Below the pieces are notes generated by a model that saw only the letters and a list, made by a program, of their open reading frames with translations, did no database searches and was not told where the DNA came from. The position numbers were made by a program, and so were the translations under genes. Below, one piece after another: positions 1 through 8,857 of a stretch of 64,000 bases of DNA. The stretch is taken from NCBI GenBank assembly GCA_018824305.1, contig JAHJGM010000009.1, positions 160,500-224,499 of the forward strand, in the 5' to 3' direction. The stretch's first letter is position 1. Each line of letters starts with the position of its first letter. This DNA is from a bacterium. Lineage in GTDB: Bacteria; Campylobacterota; Campylobacteria; Campylobacterales; Sulfurimonadaceae.

Positions 1-222
1 ATCCACCCCAGAGAGGTTTTCGCAGATGCCATAACAGATAGAGCAGCTTCTATCATCATCGCACATAATCATCCTAGTGGCATACTTGAAACAAGCGATG
101 AAGACATACTTGTTACAAAACGCCTCCAAGAGAGTGCAAAACTTTTAGGTATAGAACTGCTTGACCATCTTATTATCAGTAAAAATGGATATTTAAGTAT
201 GCGGGATTTGGAGCTTTTATGA
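1..222 (+). CDS. radC: RadC/JAB-domain protein, 3' end only
   Basis: This is the last 73 codons of a RadC family protein that begins before the window, open in frame 1 with a TGA stop at 220-222. The visible part holds the JAMM/MPN metal site AHNHPSG followed by a Ser and Asp (S..D), which is characteristic of RadC. RadC was named as a DNA repair protein, but its biochemical role is unsettled, and copies are common on mobile and defence islands. Its stop overlaps the hsdR start (ATGA), so it probably shares a transcript with the restriction operon. Confidence 0.9.
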   Translation: MHPREVFADAITDRAASIIIAHNHPSGILETSDEDILVTKRLQESAKLLGIELLDHLIISKNGYLSMRDLELL

Positions 223-3200
223 TAAAACACAATGAAGACACAAGAGTTAAAATACCCTCTATTTTACATCTGACAAGATTAGGCTATGAATATCTTTCGT
301 TAAGAGATGCTACTTGGGATTTAGACACAAATATTTTTACGGATGTTTTCAAAAAAAGTATCACTAAAATAAATCCTGATTTAGAAGATGATGACATTAA
401 CCGTCTTTATGATGACATCTCTCAATTATTAGATTATGAAGATTTTGGAAAAGCATTCTATGAAAAACTTACAGAACAATCTGGTGTAAAACTAATAGAC
501 TTTGAAAACTTTCATAACAACACTTTTAATGTTGTTACAGAACTCACATATAAAAATGGCGATGATGAGTTTAGACCTGATATTATTTTACTTATAAATG
601 GGATGCCTCTAGTTTTCATAGAGGTTAAAAAGCCAAACAATCAAGATGGTGTATTAGCTGAGAGAAAGAGGATAAGCACAAGATTCTCAAATAAAAAATT
701 TAGAAAGTTTGTAAACATTACGCAGTTGATGGTTTTTTCAAACAATATGGAATACGATGATGACTCATCCGAGCCGATTGAAGGCGCATTTTATGCAACA
801 TCTTCGCATACTCCGAAGTTTAACTATTTTAGAGAAGAAGAGAAGTTGAATTTAGCAGAGCTTTTAAATGGTTTAGATGAAGAGACAGAAAATTTTATTT
901 TAAAAGATAACAACTTAGAATCTATCAAGAAGCAAAATGAATTTTTAACAAACAAAGACCCAAGCACTCCGACAAATCGTTTAAGTACCTCTCTATTTTG
1001 TAAAGATAGATTAGCATTTGTTTTAAAGTATGCCATCGCTTATGTTAAAGTAAGTGGCGGTGTTGAAAAACATATCATGCGTTATCCTCAGATTTTTGCT
1101 ACAAAAGCGATAGAGAAAAAACTTAGTGAGGGCATTACAAAAGGGATAATCTGGCACACGCAAGGCAGTGGTAAAACCGCACTTGCATTTTACAATGTCA
1201 AGCATCTGACAGATTATTTTCAAAAAAAATCTATCATTCCAAAATTTTACTTTATAGTAGACAGACTTGACTTATTAACGCAAGCAAAAAAAGAGTTTAT
1301 TAGTCGTGGGCTTGTTGTGCATGAAATCTCCAGTCGTGAAGCATTTGCAAAAGATATAAAGGCAACAACGGCGATTCATAACGAAAGAGGACATCAAGAG
1401 ATAACAGTTGTAAACATTCACAAGTTTAAAGATGACCCAGATGTTATTGCGGTGCAGGATTATGACATCAACATTCAAAGAGTCTATTTTTTAGATGAAG
1501 TTCATAGAAGCTACAACCCAAAAGGGAGTTTTTTAGCAAACCTCACTACCTCAGATCCACATGCCATAAAGATTGGTTTGACTGGAACACCGCTTATTGG
1601 TGCTGATGCTTCATCAAAAGCCATTTTCGGAGATTATATCCATAAGTATTATTACAACGCTTCTATAGCAGATGGATACACGCTCAGGCTTATCCGTGAA
1701 GAGATACAGACAGAGTACAAGATACAACTGCAAAAAGTCCTTGAAGAGATAGAGATACTCAAAGGTACTTTAAAAAAAGAGCAGATATATGCGCATCACA
1801 GTTTTGTAGAGCCTATGCTTGATTATATTGTAAAAGACTTTGAAAAAAGTCGTTTGCTTTTTGATGATAATTCAATAGGTGGTATGGTAATTTGTGATTC
1901 CTCAGAGCAAGCTAAAATGATGTTTGAAATATTTGAGTCAAAGTATGCGCAACAAACATTTCCACACCCCAAGAGTACTTCCTCGTTCCTCACAGCGCAT
2001 GCCAACAATGATTATTACGATGCCGAGATGGTAGCTGAACCTATGCCAACCTATGGAGAAAAAAGAAAAGACGCTTCCAAAGTAAAAAGTGCAGCGTTAA
2101 TACTTCATGACATCGGAAACAAAGAAGAGCGAAAGCAAAAGGTTGAAGATTTTAAAGATGGAAAAATCGATTTTTTATTTGTCTATAACATGCTTTTAAC
2201 AGGCTTTGATTCACCGAGGCTCAAAAAACTCTATCTTGGTAGAATCATCAGAGACCATAACCTTCTTCAAGCACTTACGAGAGTGAACCGAACCTACAAA
2301 AGGTTTAAGTACGGATTTGTAGTCGATTTTGCAGATATAAGTAAAGAGTTCGATGATACCAACAAAGCCTATTTTGAAGAGCTTCAAGCAGAGCTTGGCG
2401 ATGAAATGGAACATTACTCATCACTCTTCAAATCACGTGAAGAGATAGAAGAGGAGATTCAAGCTATAAAAGAGCTTCTGTTTAGTTTTGATACAATGAA
2501 TGCAGAAATTTTTTCACAGCAGATAAATCAAATCCAAGATGTTAAAAAAATGCAAGAGGTAAAAAGAGTGCTAGGTGATGCAAAAAGTCTCTATAACCTT
2601 ATAAGACTTTTTGGTCATAATGAACTACTTGAAAAGATGGATTTTGCAAAGTTAAATCTACTATACCGTGAAGCATCAAACCACCTCAATTTATTGAACC
2701 AAAAAAGTGCACTTGAAAGCGGAGATGACAATGCAAATATCTTAAACTATGCACTTGAAGATATACTGTTTAAGTTTACAAAGATAGGGGAAGAAGAGCT
2801 TGTTCTAGCAGATAAACTCAAAAATACTCTAAAGCGAACCAGAGAAGCATTAGCAGGTAACTTTGACAAAAAAGACCCTGAGTTTATCTCGCTAAAAGAG
2901 GAACTTCAAAGACTCTTTAAAAACAAAAACTTAAACGAAGTGACACAAGACGAGATGAACAAAAATATAGCAACACTTGAAAAAATACAAGAGAAGATTA
3001 AACAGCTTAATTATCAGAATGAGCTTTTAAAACATAAATATCAAAATGACGCAAAATATGCAAGAATACATAAACGACTGATGGAAAATGACGACTTATC
3101 TAAAATGAAGAGTGAGGTTTATGCTGCTCTTTGTGATGTAAAAAAAGAGACGGATGAACAAGTTCTCCATAATAACTCTATTTTAGAAAATGAGGATTAT

Positions 3201-3344
3201 TTCAATAGAGTGATGCTAACTACAGTTTTCAATCAGTTTAAAAAAGAGCATCACATAGACTTAAATCCACATGCTACTAGAGAGATAAGTGCTTTAGTAC
3301 TCCATGAATACATGAATGAGTATAATGGAAGTATAAATTGGTAA
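219..3344 (+). CDS. hsdR: Type I restriction enzyme, R (motor/nuclease) subunit
   Basis: This is the restriction subunit that translocates DNA using ATP and cuts it when bound to HsdM and HsdS. The 1041 residues are full length for the family. The N-terminal PD-(D/E)xK nuclease is visible as RPD121 followed by E135-V-K137. The superfamily 2 helicase motor follows: Walker A TQGSGKT (about 314-320), motif II DEVH (426-429), and motif III as LTGTP. The C-terminal third is helical and lysine/glutamate rich, as expected for the region that docks on HsdM. It overlaps radC by four bases and leads the operon hsdR, Fic antitoxin, fic, hsdM, hsdS. Codon use is more AT-rich than in the genes beyond 6980, consistent with acquisition as a cassette (inference). 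Confidence 0.97.
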   Translation: MIKHNEDTRVKIPSILHLTRLGYEYLSLRDATWDLDTNIFTDVFKKSITKINPDLEDDDINRLYDDISQLLDYEDFGKAFYEKLTEQSGVKLIDFENFHNNTFNVVTELTYKNGDDEFRPDIILLINGMPLVFIEVKKPNNQDGVLAERKRISTRFSNKKFRKFVNITQLMVFSNNMEYDDDSSEPIEGAFYATSSHTPKFNYFREEEKLNLAELLNGLDEETENFILKDNNLESIKKQNEFLTNKDPSTPTNRLSTSLFCKDRLAFVLKYAIAYVKVSGGVEKHIMRYPQIFATKAIEKKLSEGITKGIIWHTQGSGKTALAFYNVKHLTDYFQKKSIIPKFYFIVDRLDLLTQAKKEFISRGLVVHEISSREAFAKDIKATTAIHNERGHQEITVVNIHKFKDDPDVIAVQDYDINIQRVYFLDEVHRSYNPKGSFLANLTTSDPHAIKIGLTGTPLIGADASSKAIFGDYIHKYYYNASIADGYTLRLIREEIQTEYKIQLQKVLEEIEILKGTLKKEQIYAHHSFVEPMLDYIVKDFEKSRLLFDDNSIGGMVICDSSEQAKMMFEIFESKYAQQTFPHPKSTSSFLTAHANNDYYDAEMVAEPMPTYGEKRKDASKVKSAALILHDIGNKEERKQKVEDFKDGKIDFLFVYNMLLTGFDSPRLKKLYLGRIIRDHNLLQALTRVNRTYKRFKYGFVVDFADISKEFDDTNKAYFEELQAELGDEMEHYSSLFKSREEIEEEIQAIKELLFSFDTMNAEIFSQQINQIQDVKKMQEVKRVLGDAKSLYNLIRLFGHNELLEKMDFAKLNLLYREASNHLNLLNQKSALESGDDNANILNYALEDILFKFTKIGEEELVLADKLKNTLKRTREALAGNFDKKDPEFISLKEELQRLFKNKNLNEVTQDEMNKNIATLEKIQEKIKQLNYQNELLKHKYQNDAKYARIHKRLMENDDLSKMKSEVYAALCDVKKETDEQVLHNNSILENEDYFNRVMLTTVFNQFKKEHHIDLNPHATREISALVLHEYMNEYNGSINW

Positions 3345-3375
3345 AATATAGTTTAAATTTTGAAAGGTTATTGAA

Positions 3376-3528
3376 ATGAGTAAAAATCCAATAGATAGCA
3401 AAGAACTTGAAAAAGTAATTTTTACAACACAAATTATAGAAGGCTACAAAGAAGCGGATGCAGAGGTTGTTAAAAAGGTTCGCGAACTAAGGGAAAAACA
3501 TGGCATCAAAGTACAAAGTTCAAAGTAG
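3376..3528 (+). CDS. Small Fic antitoxin (FicA/VbhA/YhfG-like)
   Basis: This is a 50-residue ORF from ATG 3376 to TAG 3526-3528, preceded by AAAGG 11 bases upstream. It carries TQIIEG at residues 18-23, which matches the class I Fic inhibitory motif (S/T)xxxE(G/N). The motif glutamate of such antitoxins reaches into the ATP site of the partner Fic enzyme and blocks AMPylation. The rest is a charged helix-forming peptide. Its 3' end overlaps the start of fic by 29 bases in another frame, the usual antitoxin-first order for these pairs. The assignment rests on motif, size and position. The family is very divergent, so I could not check overall similarity. Confidence 0.72.
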   Translation: MSKNPIDSKELEKVIFTTQIIEGYKEADAEVVKKVRELREKHGIKVQSSK

Positions 3529-4111
3529 CGATGTCTATATTAAAGATACTGATGTACCTAGAAATAGGCTCAATATAGATGATAGTGTAGAAATTCATGA
3601 GCTAGAAAAAGAGCTGATAACAGAAGCCTACAAGATTTTTTATGATGAGCTTAATGAAAATACAGTTTTTGATGAGACTTATTTCATAGAACTCCATAGA
3701 AGAACTTTTGAAGCTTTGTATGATTGGGCAGGAATATATAGAGATGTCAATATGGCAAAAGGTGAGTCTAGATTTTGTCAAGGAATGTATGTACAAAGTG
3801 AATCAAAAAAAATATTTGAAGCATTAAAAAAAGATAATTTTTTAAAAGATTATGAAAACAAACCAAAAGAAGAGTTTGCTAAAAAACTAGCTTACTATAA
3901 ATGTGAACTCATAGCTTTACACCCATTTTATGAGTTGAATGGTCGAATCACAAGGCTTTTTTTTGACATGATAGCCTTGTTTAACGGATATAAGTACATT
4001 GATTATTCGACTATAACACCAAAAGAGTATATCGATGCTGCAATAGAATGTGTTCAGTTTGCAGATAGTGACAATATGGAAAAGATTATATTAGACGGAT
4101 TAAAAAAATAG
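3500..4111 (+). CDS. Fic-domain protein, probable AMP-transferase toxin
   Basis: The 203-residue protein has the Fic core. The active loop reads HPFYELNGRITR at residues 141-152, against the consensus HPFx(D/E)GNGRxxR. Catalytic His141, the acidic residue, Asn-Gly-Arg and the final Arg are kept, but the first Gly of GNGR is Leu. Fic enzymes usually transfer AMP from ATP to a target Ser, Thr or Tyr. The inhibitory motif is not in this protein but in the upstream 50-residue ORF, so this is a class I arrangement. The chosen ATG lies within the antitoxin gene, so translation is probably coupled. The gene sits inside the hsd operon, where it may act as an addiction module or guard for the restriction system (inference). 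The target is unknown. Confidence 0.9.
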   Translation: MASKYKVQSSDVYIKDTDVPRNRLNIDDSVEIHELEKELITEAYKIFYDELNENTVFDETYFIELHRRTFEALYDWAGIYRDVNMAKGESRFCQGMYVQSESKKIFEALKKDNFLKDYENKPKEEFAKKLAYYKCELIALHPFYELNGRITRLFFDMIALFNGYKYIDYSTITPKEYIDAAIECVQFADSDNMEKIILDGLKK

Positions 4112-4119
4112 GAATAAAT

Positions 4120-5742
4120 TTGACAACACAAGATTTTGAGAGAGAAACAAAAAAGTTAATAGATAGTTTAAAAGGGATTTGTTCTAGTTACGGTTTAGGT
4201 AATGACGGAAATGAATTTAAAATTATTACACAAGTGTTTTTATATAAATTTTTAAATGACAAGTTTGCTTATGAAGCTAAGCAAAACAATGAAACGCTTG
4301 CAAAAGCAGAGAAATGGGAAGTAGCATATAGCGCTATGTCTGCTGATGACAAAGAATTCTTACTTATGGCATTAAGTGCAGATACGGCTAGACTGAGACC
4401 GCAACATCTTATTTCTCATCTTTTTGAAATCCAAAACAGCCCAGATTTTGCCAAAACATTTGATGAGACTTTACGAACAATTGCAAATGAAAACAACGAT
4501 ATATTTGCAGTAAAAACAGAGACTGGAGCAAAGATAACTCTTTTTGATAATGTGAGTGAGTTTATCTCTGACAGCTCAAAAAGAGATGCTTTTTGTAAAG
4601 CAGTTATCAACAAACTTGTACATTTTAGTTTTGAAAAAATCTTTAAAGAAAAGTACGATTTTTATGCGACTATTTTTGAGTATCTCATAAAAGACTACAA
4701 CAACGACAGCGGCGGAAAATATGCGGAGTATTACACTCCACATGCCGTAGCAAAAATCATGGCGGCTATCTTGGTGCAGGGTGATGTCAAAAATGTGACA
4801 TGTTACGACCCCTCAGCAGGTTCTGGAACGCTTCTTATGAATATTGCCCATGCTATAGGAGAAAAGAACTGTACTATCTACTCACAAGATATTTCTCAAA
4901 AATCATCAAGCCTCTTAAGGCTCAATCTGGTTTTAAACAATCTTGTACACTCGATTCAAAATATCATTCAAGGTAATACAATCCTGCACCCTTATCACAG
5001 AGAGGGTGAGGCTCTGAAAAAGTTTGACTACATCGTTTCAAATCCACCGTTTAAAATGGACTTTAGCGATTTTAGAGATGACCTCGATAGCAAAGAGAAT
5101 CATGAGAGATTTTTTGCGGGAATCCCAAAAGTTCCAGCAAAGAAACTAGAGAGTATGGCGATTTACTCGCTCTTTTTACAGCACATTATCTTCTCTCTCA
5201 AGCAGGGTGGAAAAGCTGCCGTGGTTGTGCCGACTGGCTTCATCACTGCTCAAAGCGGGATAGATAGAAAGATAAGAGAAAAACTCATAGATGAGAAGAT
5301 GCTCGCGGGTGTCGTCTCCATGCCGAGCAACATCTTTGCAACCACTGGAACAAATGTCTCCATCGTCTTCATAGACCGCTCAAACAAAGAGGGCGTTGTA
5401 CTCATAGACGCTTCCAACTTGGGCAAAAAAGTAAAAGAGGGTAAAAACCAAAAAACTGTTTTAAGTCCTAAAGAAGAAGATGAGATTATCAACACTTTTA
5501 ACAACAAAAGAGTCAAAGAAGATTTGTCGGTCGTGGTAAGTTACGAGGAGATAAAAGCTAAAAACTACTCTTTCTCAGCAGGACAGTATTTTGATGTGAA
5601 GATAGAATATGTGGACATTACAAAAGATGAGTTTGAAGCGAAGATGAAAGAGTTTAGTGAGAACTTGGAGAGTATGTTTTCTGAGGGGAAAGTTTTGGAA
5701 GATGAGATTTTGAAATCTTTGAATGAGCTGATTTATGAATAA
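4120..5742 (+). CDS. hsdM: Type I restriction-modification DNA methyltransferase (M subunit)
   Basis: This subunit transfers a methyl group from S-adenosylmethionine to N6 of adenine in the HsdS-defined target, protecting host DNA. The 540 residues comprise an N-terminal helical HsdM domain and an N6-Mtase domain with motif I DPSAGSG (230-236) and the catalytic motif IV NPPF (308-311). The start is TTG at 4120, preceded by GGAATAAA eight bases after the fic stop. No in-frame ATG gives a better length. The 3' end overlaps hsdS by eight bases. It is needed for both methylation and restriction complexes. Confidence 0.97.
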   Translation: MTTQDFERETKKLIDSLKGICSSYGLGNDGNEFKIITQVFLYKFLNDKFAYEAKQNNETLAKAEKWEVAYSAMSADDKEFLLMALSADTARLRPQHLISHLFEIQNSPDFAKTFDETLRTIANENNDIFAVKTETGAKITLFDNVSEFISDSSKRDAFCKAVINKLVHFSFEKIFKEKYDFYATIFEYLIKDYNNDSGGKYAEYYTPHAVAKIMAAILVQGDVKNVTCYDPSAGSGTLLMNIAHAIGEKNCTIYSQDISQKSSSLLRLNLVLNNLVHSIQNIIQGNTILHPYHREGEALKKFDYIVSNPPFKMDFSDFRDDLDSKENHERFFAGIPKVPAKKLESMAIYSLFLQHIIFSLKQGGKAAVVVPTGFITAQSGIDRKIREKLIDEKMLAGVVSMPSNIFATTGTNVSIVFIDRSNKEGVVLIDASNLGKKVKEGKNQKTVLSPKEEDEIINTFNNKRVKEDLSVVVSYEEIKAKNYSFSAGQYFDVKIEYVDITKDEFEAKMKEFSENLESMFSEGKVLEDEILKSLNELIYE

Positions 5743-6979
5743 ACTAAAAAAATATAAATTTAATGAATTATATGATTTTAGTTCGGGTATCTCTTCAAAA
5801 CCAGAACAGGCAGGTCATGGTTCACCATTTGTCTCTTTTTCTGTAGTTTATAATAATTATTTTATACCTGAAAAATTAGATGAATTAATGGATACATCCG
5901 AAAGAGAGCAAAAAACGTATTCTATTTTAAAGGGAGATATACTCTTAACAAGAACAAGTGAGACAATTGATGAACTTGCAATGAGTTGTGTAGCATTAAA
6001 AGACTATCCAAAAGCTACATATAGTGGTTTTGTGAAAAGACTGAGACCATTACAGGATAATATTACTTATAATAAATATCTTGCATTTTATTTAAGAAGT
6101 AAATTATTTAGAAAAACTATGACTAATAATGCAGTCATAACTTTAAGAGCAAGTTTAAATGAACAAATATTTTCATATTTAGATTTACTTTTGCCAAAGT
6201 ATGATAACCAAGTAAAAATTGGAGATATGTTTCATTTAATGAATGAAAAAATAGAACTCAACAACCGCATAAACAAAGAGCTTGAAGCTATGTCAAAAAC
6301 TCTTTATGATTACTGGTTTGTACAGTTTGATTTTCCTAATGCCAACGGCAAACCCTACAAATCATCAGGCGGGAAAATGGTTTATAATGAGGAGCTAAAA
6401 AGAGAGATTCCAGAGGGTTGGGAGGTGAACTCATTATGGAATATTGCAAATTATTTTAATGGGTTACCTATGCAAAAACATCGCCCAACTGATGAAAATT
6501 ATTTAAGAGTAATTAAAATTAAAGAGATGAATGAGGGGTATAGTGATAACACTGAATTTGCAAAAGCAGATATTCCAAAAGAAGCTATTATAGAAAATGG
6601 TGATATTCTTTTTTCTTGGTCTGCAACTTTAGATGTTAAAATGTGGTCTAATGGGAAAGGTGCTTTGAATCAACATATTTTTAAAGTCACATCAGATAAG
6701 TTTCCAAAAGTATTTTATTTTTTTGAATTATTGAATTATCTACAACATTTTAAAATGATGGCAAATTTACGAAAAACAACAATGGGACATATTACTCAAG
6801 AACATTTGAAACAAAGTAAAATTGTAATACCTCCGATAACATTAATAGAAAAAATTGAAAAAATAATAAATCCAATATTAGAAAAACAAAATTTACTTGA
6901 ACAACAATCCCAAAACCTAACCCAGCTAAGAGATTTCCTCCTCCCGATGCTGATGAATGGACAAGTGAGTATAAAATGA
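5735..6979 (+). CDS. hsdS: Type I restriction-modification specificity subunit
   Basis: HsdS recognises the bipartite DNA target through two target-recognition domains (TRDs) and anchors HsdM and HsdR. The 414 residues show the expected TRD1, central helix (about 168-200), TRD2 and C-terminal helix ending in LLPMLMNGQV, a very typical HsdS ending. Both TRDs are present and intact, so a bipartite site is expected, but its sequence cannot be read from here. The gene is notably AT-rich, especially in the TRDs. It overlaps hsdM by eight bases and dctQ by four (ATGA), so the unrelated TRAP transporter genes start exactly at its stop. Confidence 0.95.
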   Translation: MNKLKKYKFNELYDFSSGISSKPEQAGHGSPFVSFSVVYNNYFIPEKLDELMDTSEREQKTYSILKGDILLTRTSETIDELAMSCVALKDYPKATYSGFVKRLRPLQDNITYNKYLAFYLRSKLFRKTMTNNAVITLRASLNEQIFSYLDLLLPKYDNQVKIGDMFHLMNEKIELNNRINKELEAMSKTLYDYWFVQFDFPNANGKPYKSSGGKMVYNEELKREIPEGWEVNSLWNIANYFNGLPMQKHRPTDENYLRVIKIKEMNEGYSDNTEFAKADIPKEAIIENGDILFSWSATLDVKMWSNGKGALNQHIFKVTSDKFPKVFYFFELLNYLQHFKMMANLRKTTMGHITQEHLKQSKIVIPPITLIEKIEKIINPILEKQNLLEQQSQNLTQLRDFLLPMLMNGQVSIK

Positions 6980-7461
6980 AAAAAAAGATAGACAAGTTCA
7001 CGCTTTACATCGGATACTTCGCAGCGTTTGTGCTCTCCCTGCTTGTACTTTTGATCGTTTATGACGCGTTGGCGAGATATGTCTTTTCTGAAGGCTCAAC
7101 GGCGCTGCAGGAGCTTGAGTGGCATCTATTCGATCTTATCATGCTCTTTTCCATCGCCTATACGCTCAAAAAAAGTGCGCATGTAAGAGTCGATATCTTT
7201 TATAACAACTACTCTCACAAAACTAAAAGTATCATCAATCTTATCGCGGCACTGTTGTTTGTCATCCCTTTTTCGCTTCTCATCGTCTATGAGGGGCTTC
7301 ATTTTGTGGAGCTTAGTTTCGTTCAGATGGAGGGTTCATCCGATCCGGGAGGACTGCCGTACCGTTTTATCGTCAAGTCTTTGATGCCTCTTGGGTTTAT
7401 CTTTTTGATCATGCAGGCAATCAAAGAGGTGCTTACATGTAAAGAGGAGCTTACACGATGA
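6976..7461 (+). CDS. dctQ: TRAP transporter small permease (DctQ family)
   Basis: This is a 161-residue inner-membrane protein with four predicted hydrophobic segments, the standard size and topology of the TRAP small permease. TRAP systems import organic acids or similar solutes using a sodium or proton gradient and a periplasmic binding protein (DctP). The family-typical region around ALQELEWHLFDLIMLF is present. Its ATG overlaps the hsdS stop and there is no convincing ribosome-binding site, so translation may be coupled to hsdS. Base composition becomes clearly richer in GC from the first codons. No dctP gene lies beside it, so the binding protein was either displaced by the restriction cassette or is encoded elsewhere (inference). 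The substrate is unknown. Confidence 0.9.
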   Translation: MKKKIDKFTLYIGYFAAFVLSLLVLLIVYDALARYVFSEGSTALQELEWHLFDLIMLFSIAYTLKKSAHVRVDIFYNNYSHKTKSIINLIAALLFVIPFSLLIVYEGLHFVELSFVQMEGSSDPGGLPYRFIVKSLMPLGFIFLIMQAIKEVLTCKEELTR

Positions 7462-8738
7462 TAGCTCTTTTGATGTTTGCAGTCGTACTTGTGCTTTTAC
7501 TTGTCGGCATCCCAGTCGCATTTGCATTTGGTACGGTTGCCATTGTCTTTGCGGCGTTTATCCCTGGACTTGGATTCGAGGTGTTTGACATCCTGCCGTT
7601 TAGAATTTACGGGATCATGAACAATACCACGCTTATGGCTGTTCCTCTTTTCATTGCGATGGGTCTCATACTCGAAAAATCGATGATGGCGGAGAAGCTT
7701 TTAAGCTCTATGAGTATGCTGTTTCGCGGTGTGCGCGGCGGACTTGGCGTGAGTGTCGTGCTTGTGGGTGCTATGCTCGCAGCATCTACGGGGATAGTAA
7801 GCGCATCGGTGGTCATGATGAGCGTTATCGCACTGCCGTTGATGCTAAAAGCCGGATACGACAAAAGTCTCGCTGCTGGAACGGTCGCAGCCAGCGGAAC
7901 GCTCGGGCAGATCATTCCGCCTTCCATCATCCTTATCATCCTTGGTGACGTTATGAGCGTGAGTGTAGGAGACCTCTTTAAAGCGGCGATCCTTCCGGGT
8001 CTTGTACTTGTGGGACTTTATATCGTCTATATCCTCTTTATCTCATACATCAAGCCCGAAGTCGCACCCGTCTATGAAGTGGAGGAGAAGGTATCGGCAA
8101 AAGAACTTCTTTTATCTCTGTTCCCGCCGCTTCTTTTAATGGTGAGTGTTCTTGGTTCCATTTTTGCGGGCATTGCATCTCCGACAGAGTCTGCTGCCTT
8201 TGGAGTAGTGGGTGCATTGCTTCTGAGTTTCATCAACCGTTCGCTTGACTGGGCAATGGTAAAATATGCTTCGCTTGAAACCATAAAACTCACGGGTATG
8301 ATATTCATGATACTCTTTGGTGCTACGGCGTTTAGCCTTGTCTTTAACGAGCTTGGCGGGACAGATATGATACTGGAGTTTTTCAGCAACGATATCGGTG
8401 ATGTCTGGGTATTCATTGCCGTTTCTATGTTCGCTATCTTTTTACTCGGTTTCTTTATCGATTTTATCGAGATATCTTTTATCATCGTGCCTATCTTGGT
8501 GCCGATAATGAACGCTTTTGGCATAGACCCTATCTGGTTCGCGGTTTTAATAGCGCTCAATCTTCAGGCATCGTTTTTAACACCGCCCTTTGGTCTTGCA
8601 CTCTTCTTTTTAAAGGGTGCCAGCAAAGAGATAACGACGATGCAGATATATAAAGGCATTATTCCTTTTATACTATTGCAACTTGCCGCTCTTTGTATCG
8701 TTATATTTTTCCCGGACTTAGTATTTGCATTCTTATAA
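7458..8738 (+). CDS. dctM: TRAP transporter large permease (DctM family)
   Basis: This 426-residue, highly hydrophobic protein has about a dozen membrane segments and is the transport subunit of a TRAP system. Family features include a first helix rich in Leu/Val followed by GIPVAFAFG, the repeated Gly/Pro-rich stretches GTLGQIIPPSI (about 154) and a matching C-terminal FLTPPFG (about 375). The length is normal for DctM. It overlaps dctQ by four bases. The substrate cannot be predicted without the binding protein. Confidence 0.93.
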   Translation: MIALLMFAVVLVLLLVGIPVAFAFGTVAIVFAAFIPGLGFEVFDILPFRIYGIMNNTTLMAVPLFIAMGLILEKSMMAEKLLSSMSMLFRGVRGGLGVSVVLVGAMLAASTGIVSASVVMMSVIALPLMLKAGYDKSLAAGTVAASGTLGQIIPPSIILIILGDVMSVSVGDLFKAAILPGLVLVGLYIVYILFISYIKPEVAPVYEVEEKVSAKELLLSLFPPLLLMVSVLGSIFAGIASPTESAAFGVVGALLLSFINRSLDWAMVKYASLETIKLTGMIFMILFGATAFSLVFNELGGTDMILEFFSNDIGDVWVFIAVSMFAIFLLGFFIDFIEISFIIVPILVPIMNAFGIDPIWFAVLIALNLQASFLTPPFGLALFFLKGASKEITTMQIYKGIIPFILLQLAALCIVIFFPDLVFAFL

Positions 8739-8777
8739 TAGAACTAAAATAAAAAAATATTGTTACCGACAATTAAG

Positions 8778-8822
8778 TAAAATAAGTTATATTTAGACAA
8801 AGAGATGCTTTATCTTATTTTA
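8778..8822. repeat. Inverted repeat in the leader of the chemoreceptor gene
   Basis: TAAAATAAG at 8778-8786 is exactly complementary to CTTATTTTA at 8814-8822, with a 27-base spacer. The stem is AT-only and would be weak as a terminator. It may be an operator for a dimeric regulator or may be chance in an AT-rich gap. The 119-base gap between dctM and the chemoreceptor holds nothing else I can name. Confidence 0.25.
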
Positions 8823-8857
8823 GGGCATTAGCATAGATATAAATTGGGAGGGTCGTA

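Noticed and set aside
8072..8560. 162-residue open frame on the minus strand inside dctM
   Set aside because: Lies opposite a clear DctM coding region and has no domain or ribosome-binding site.
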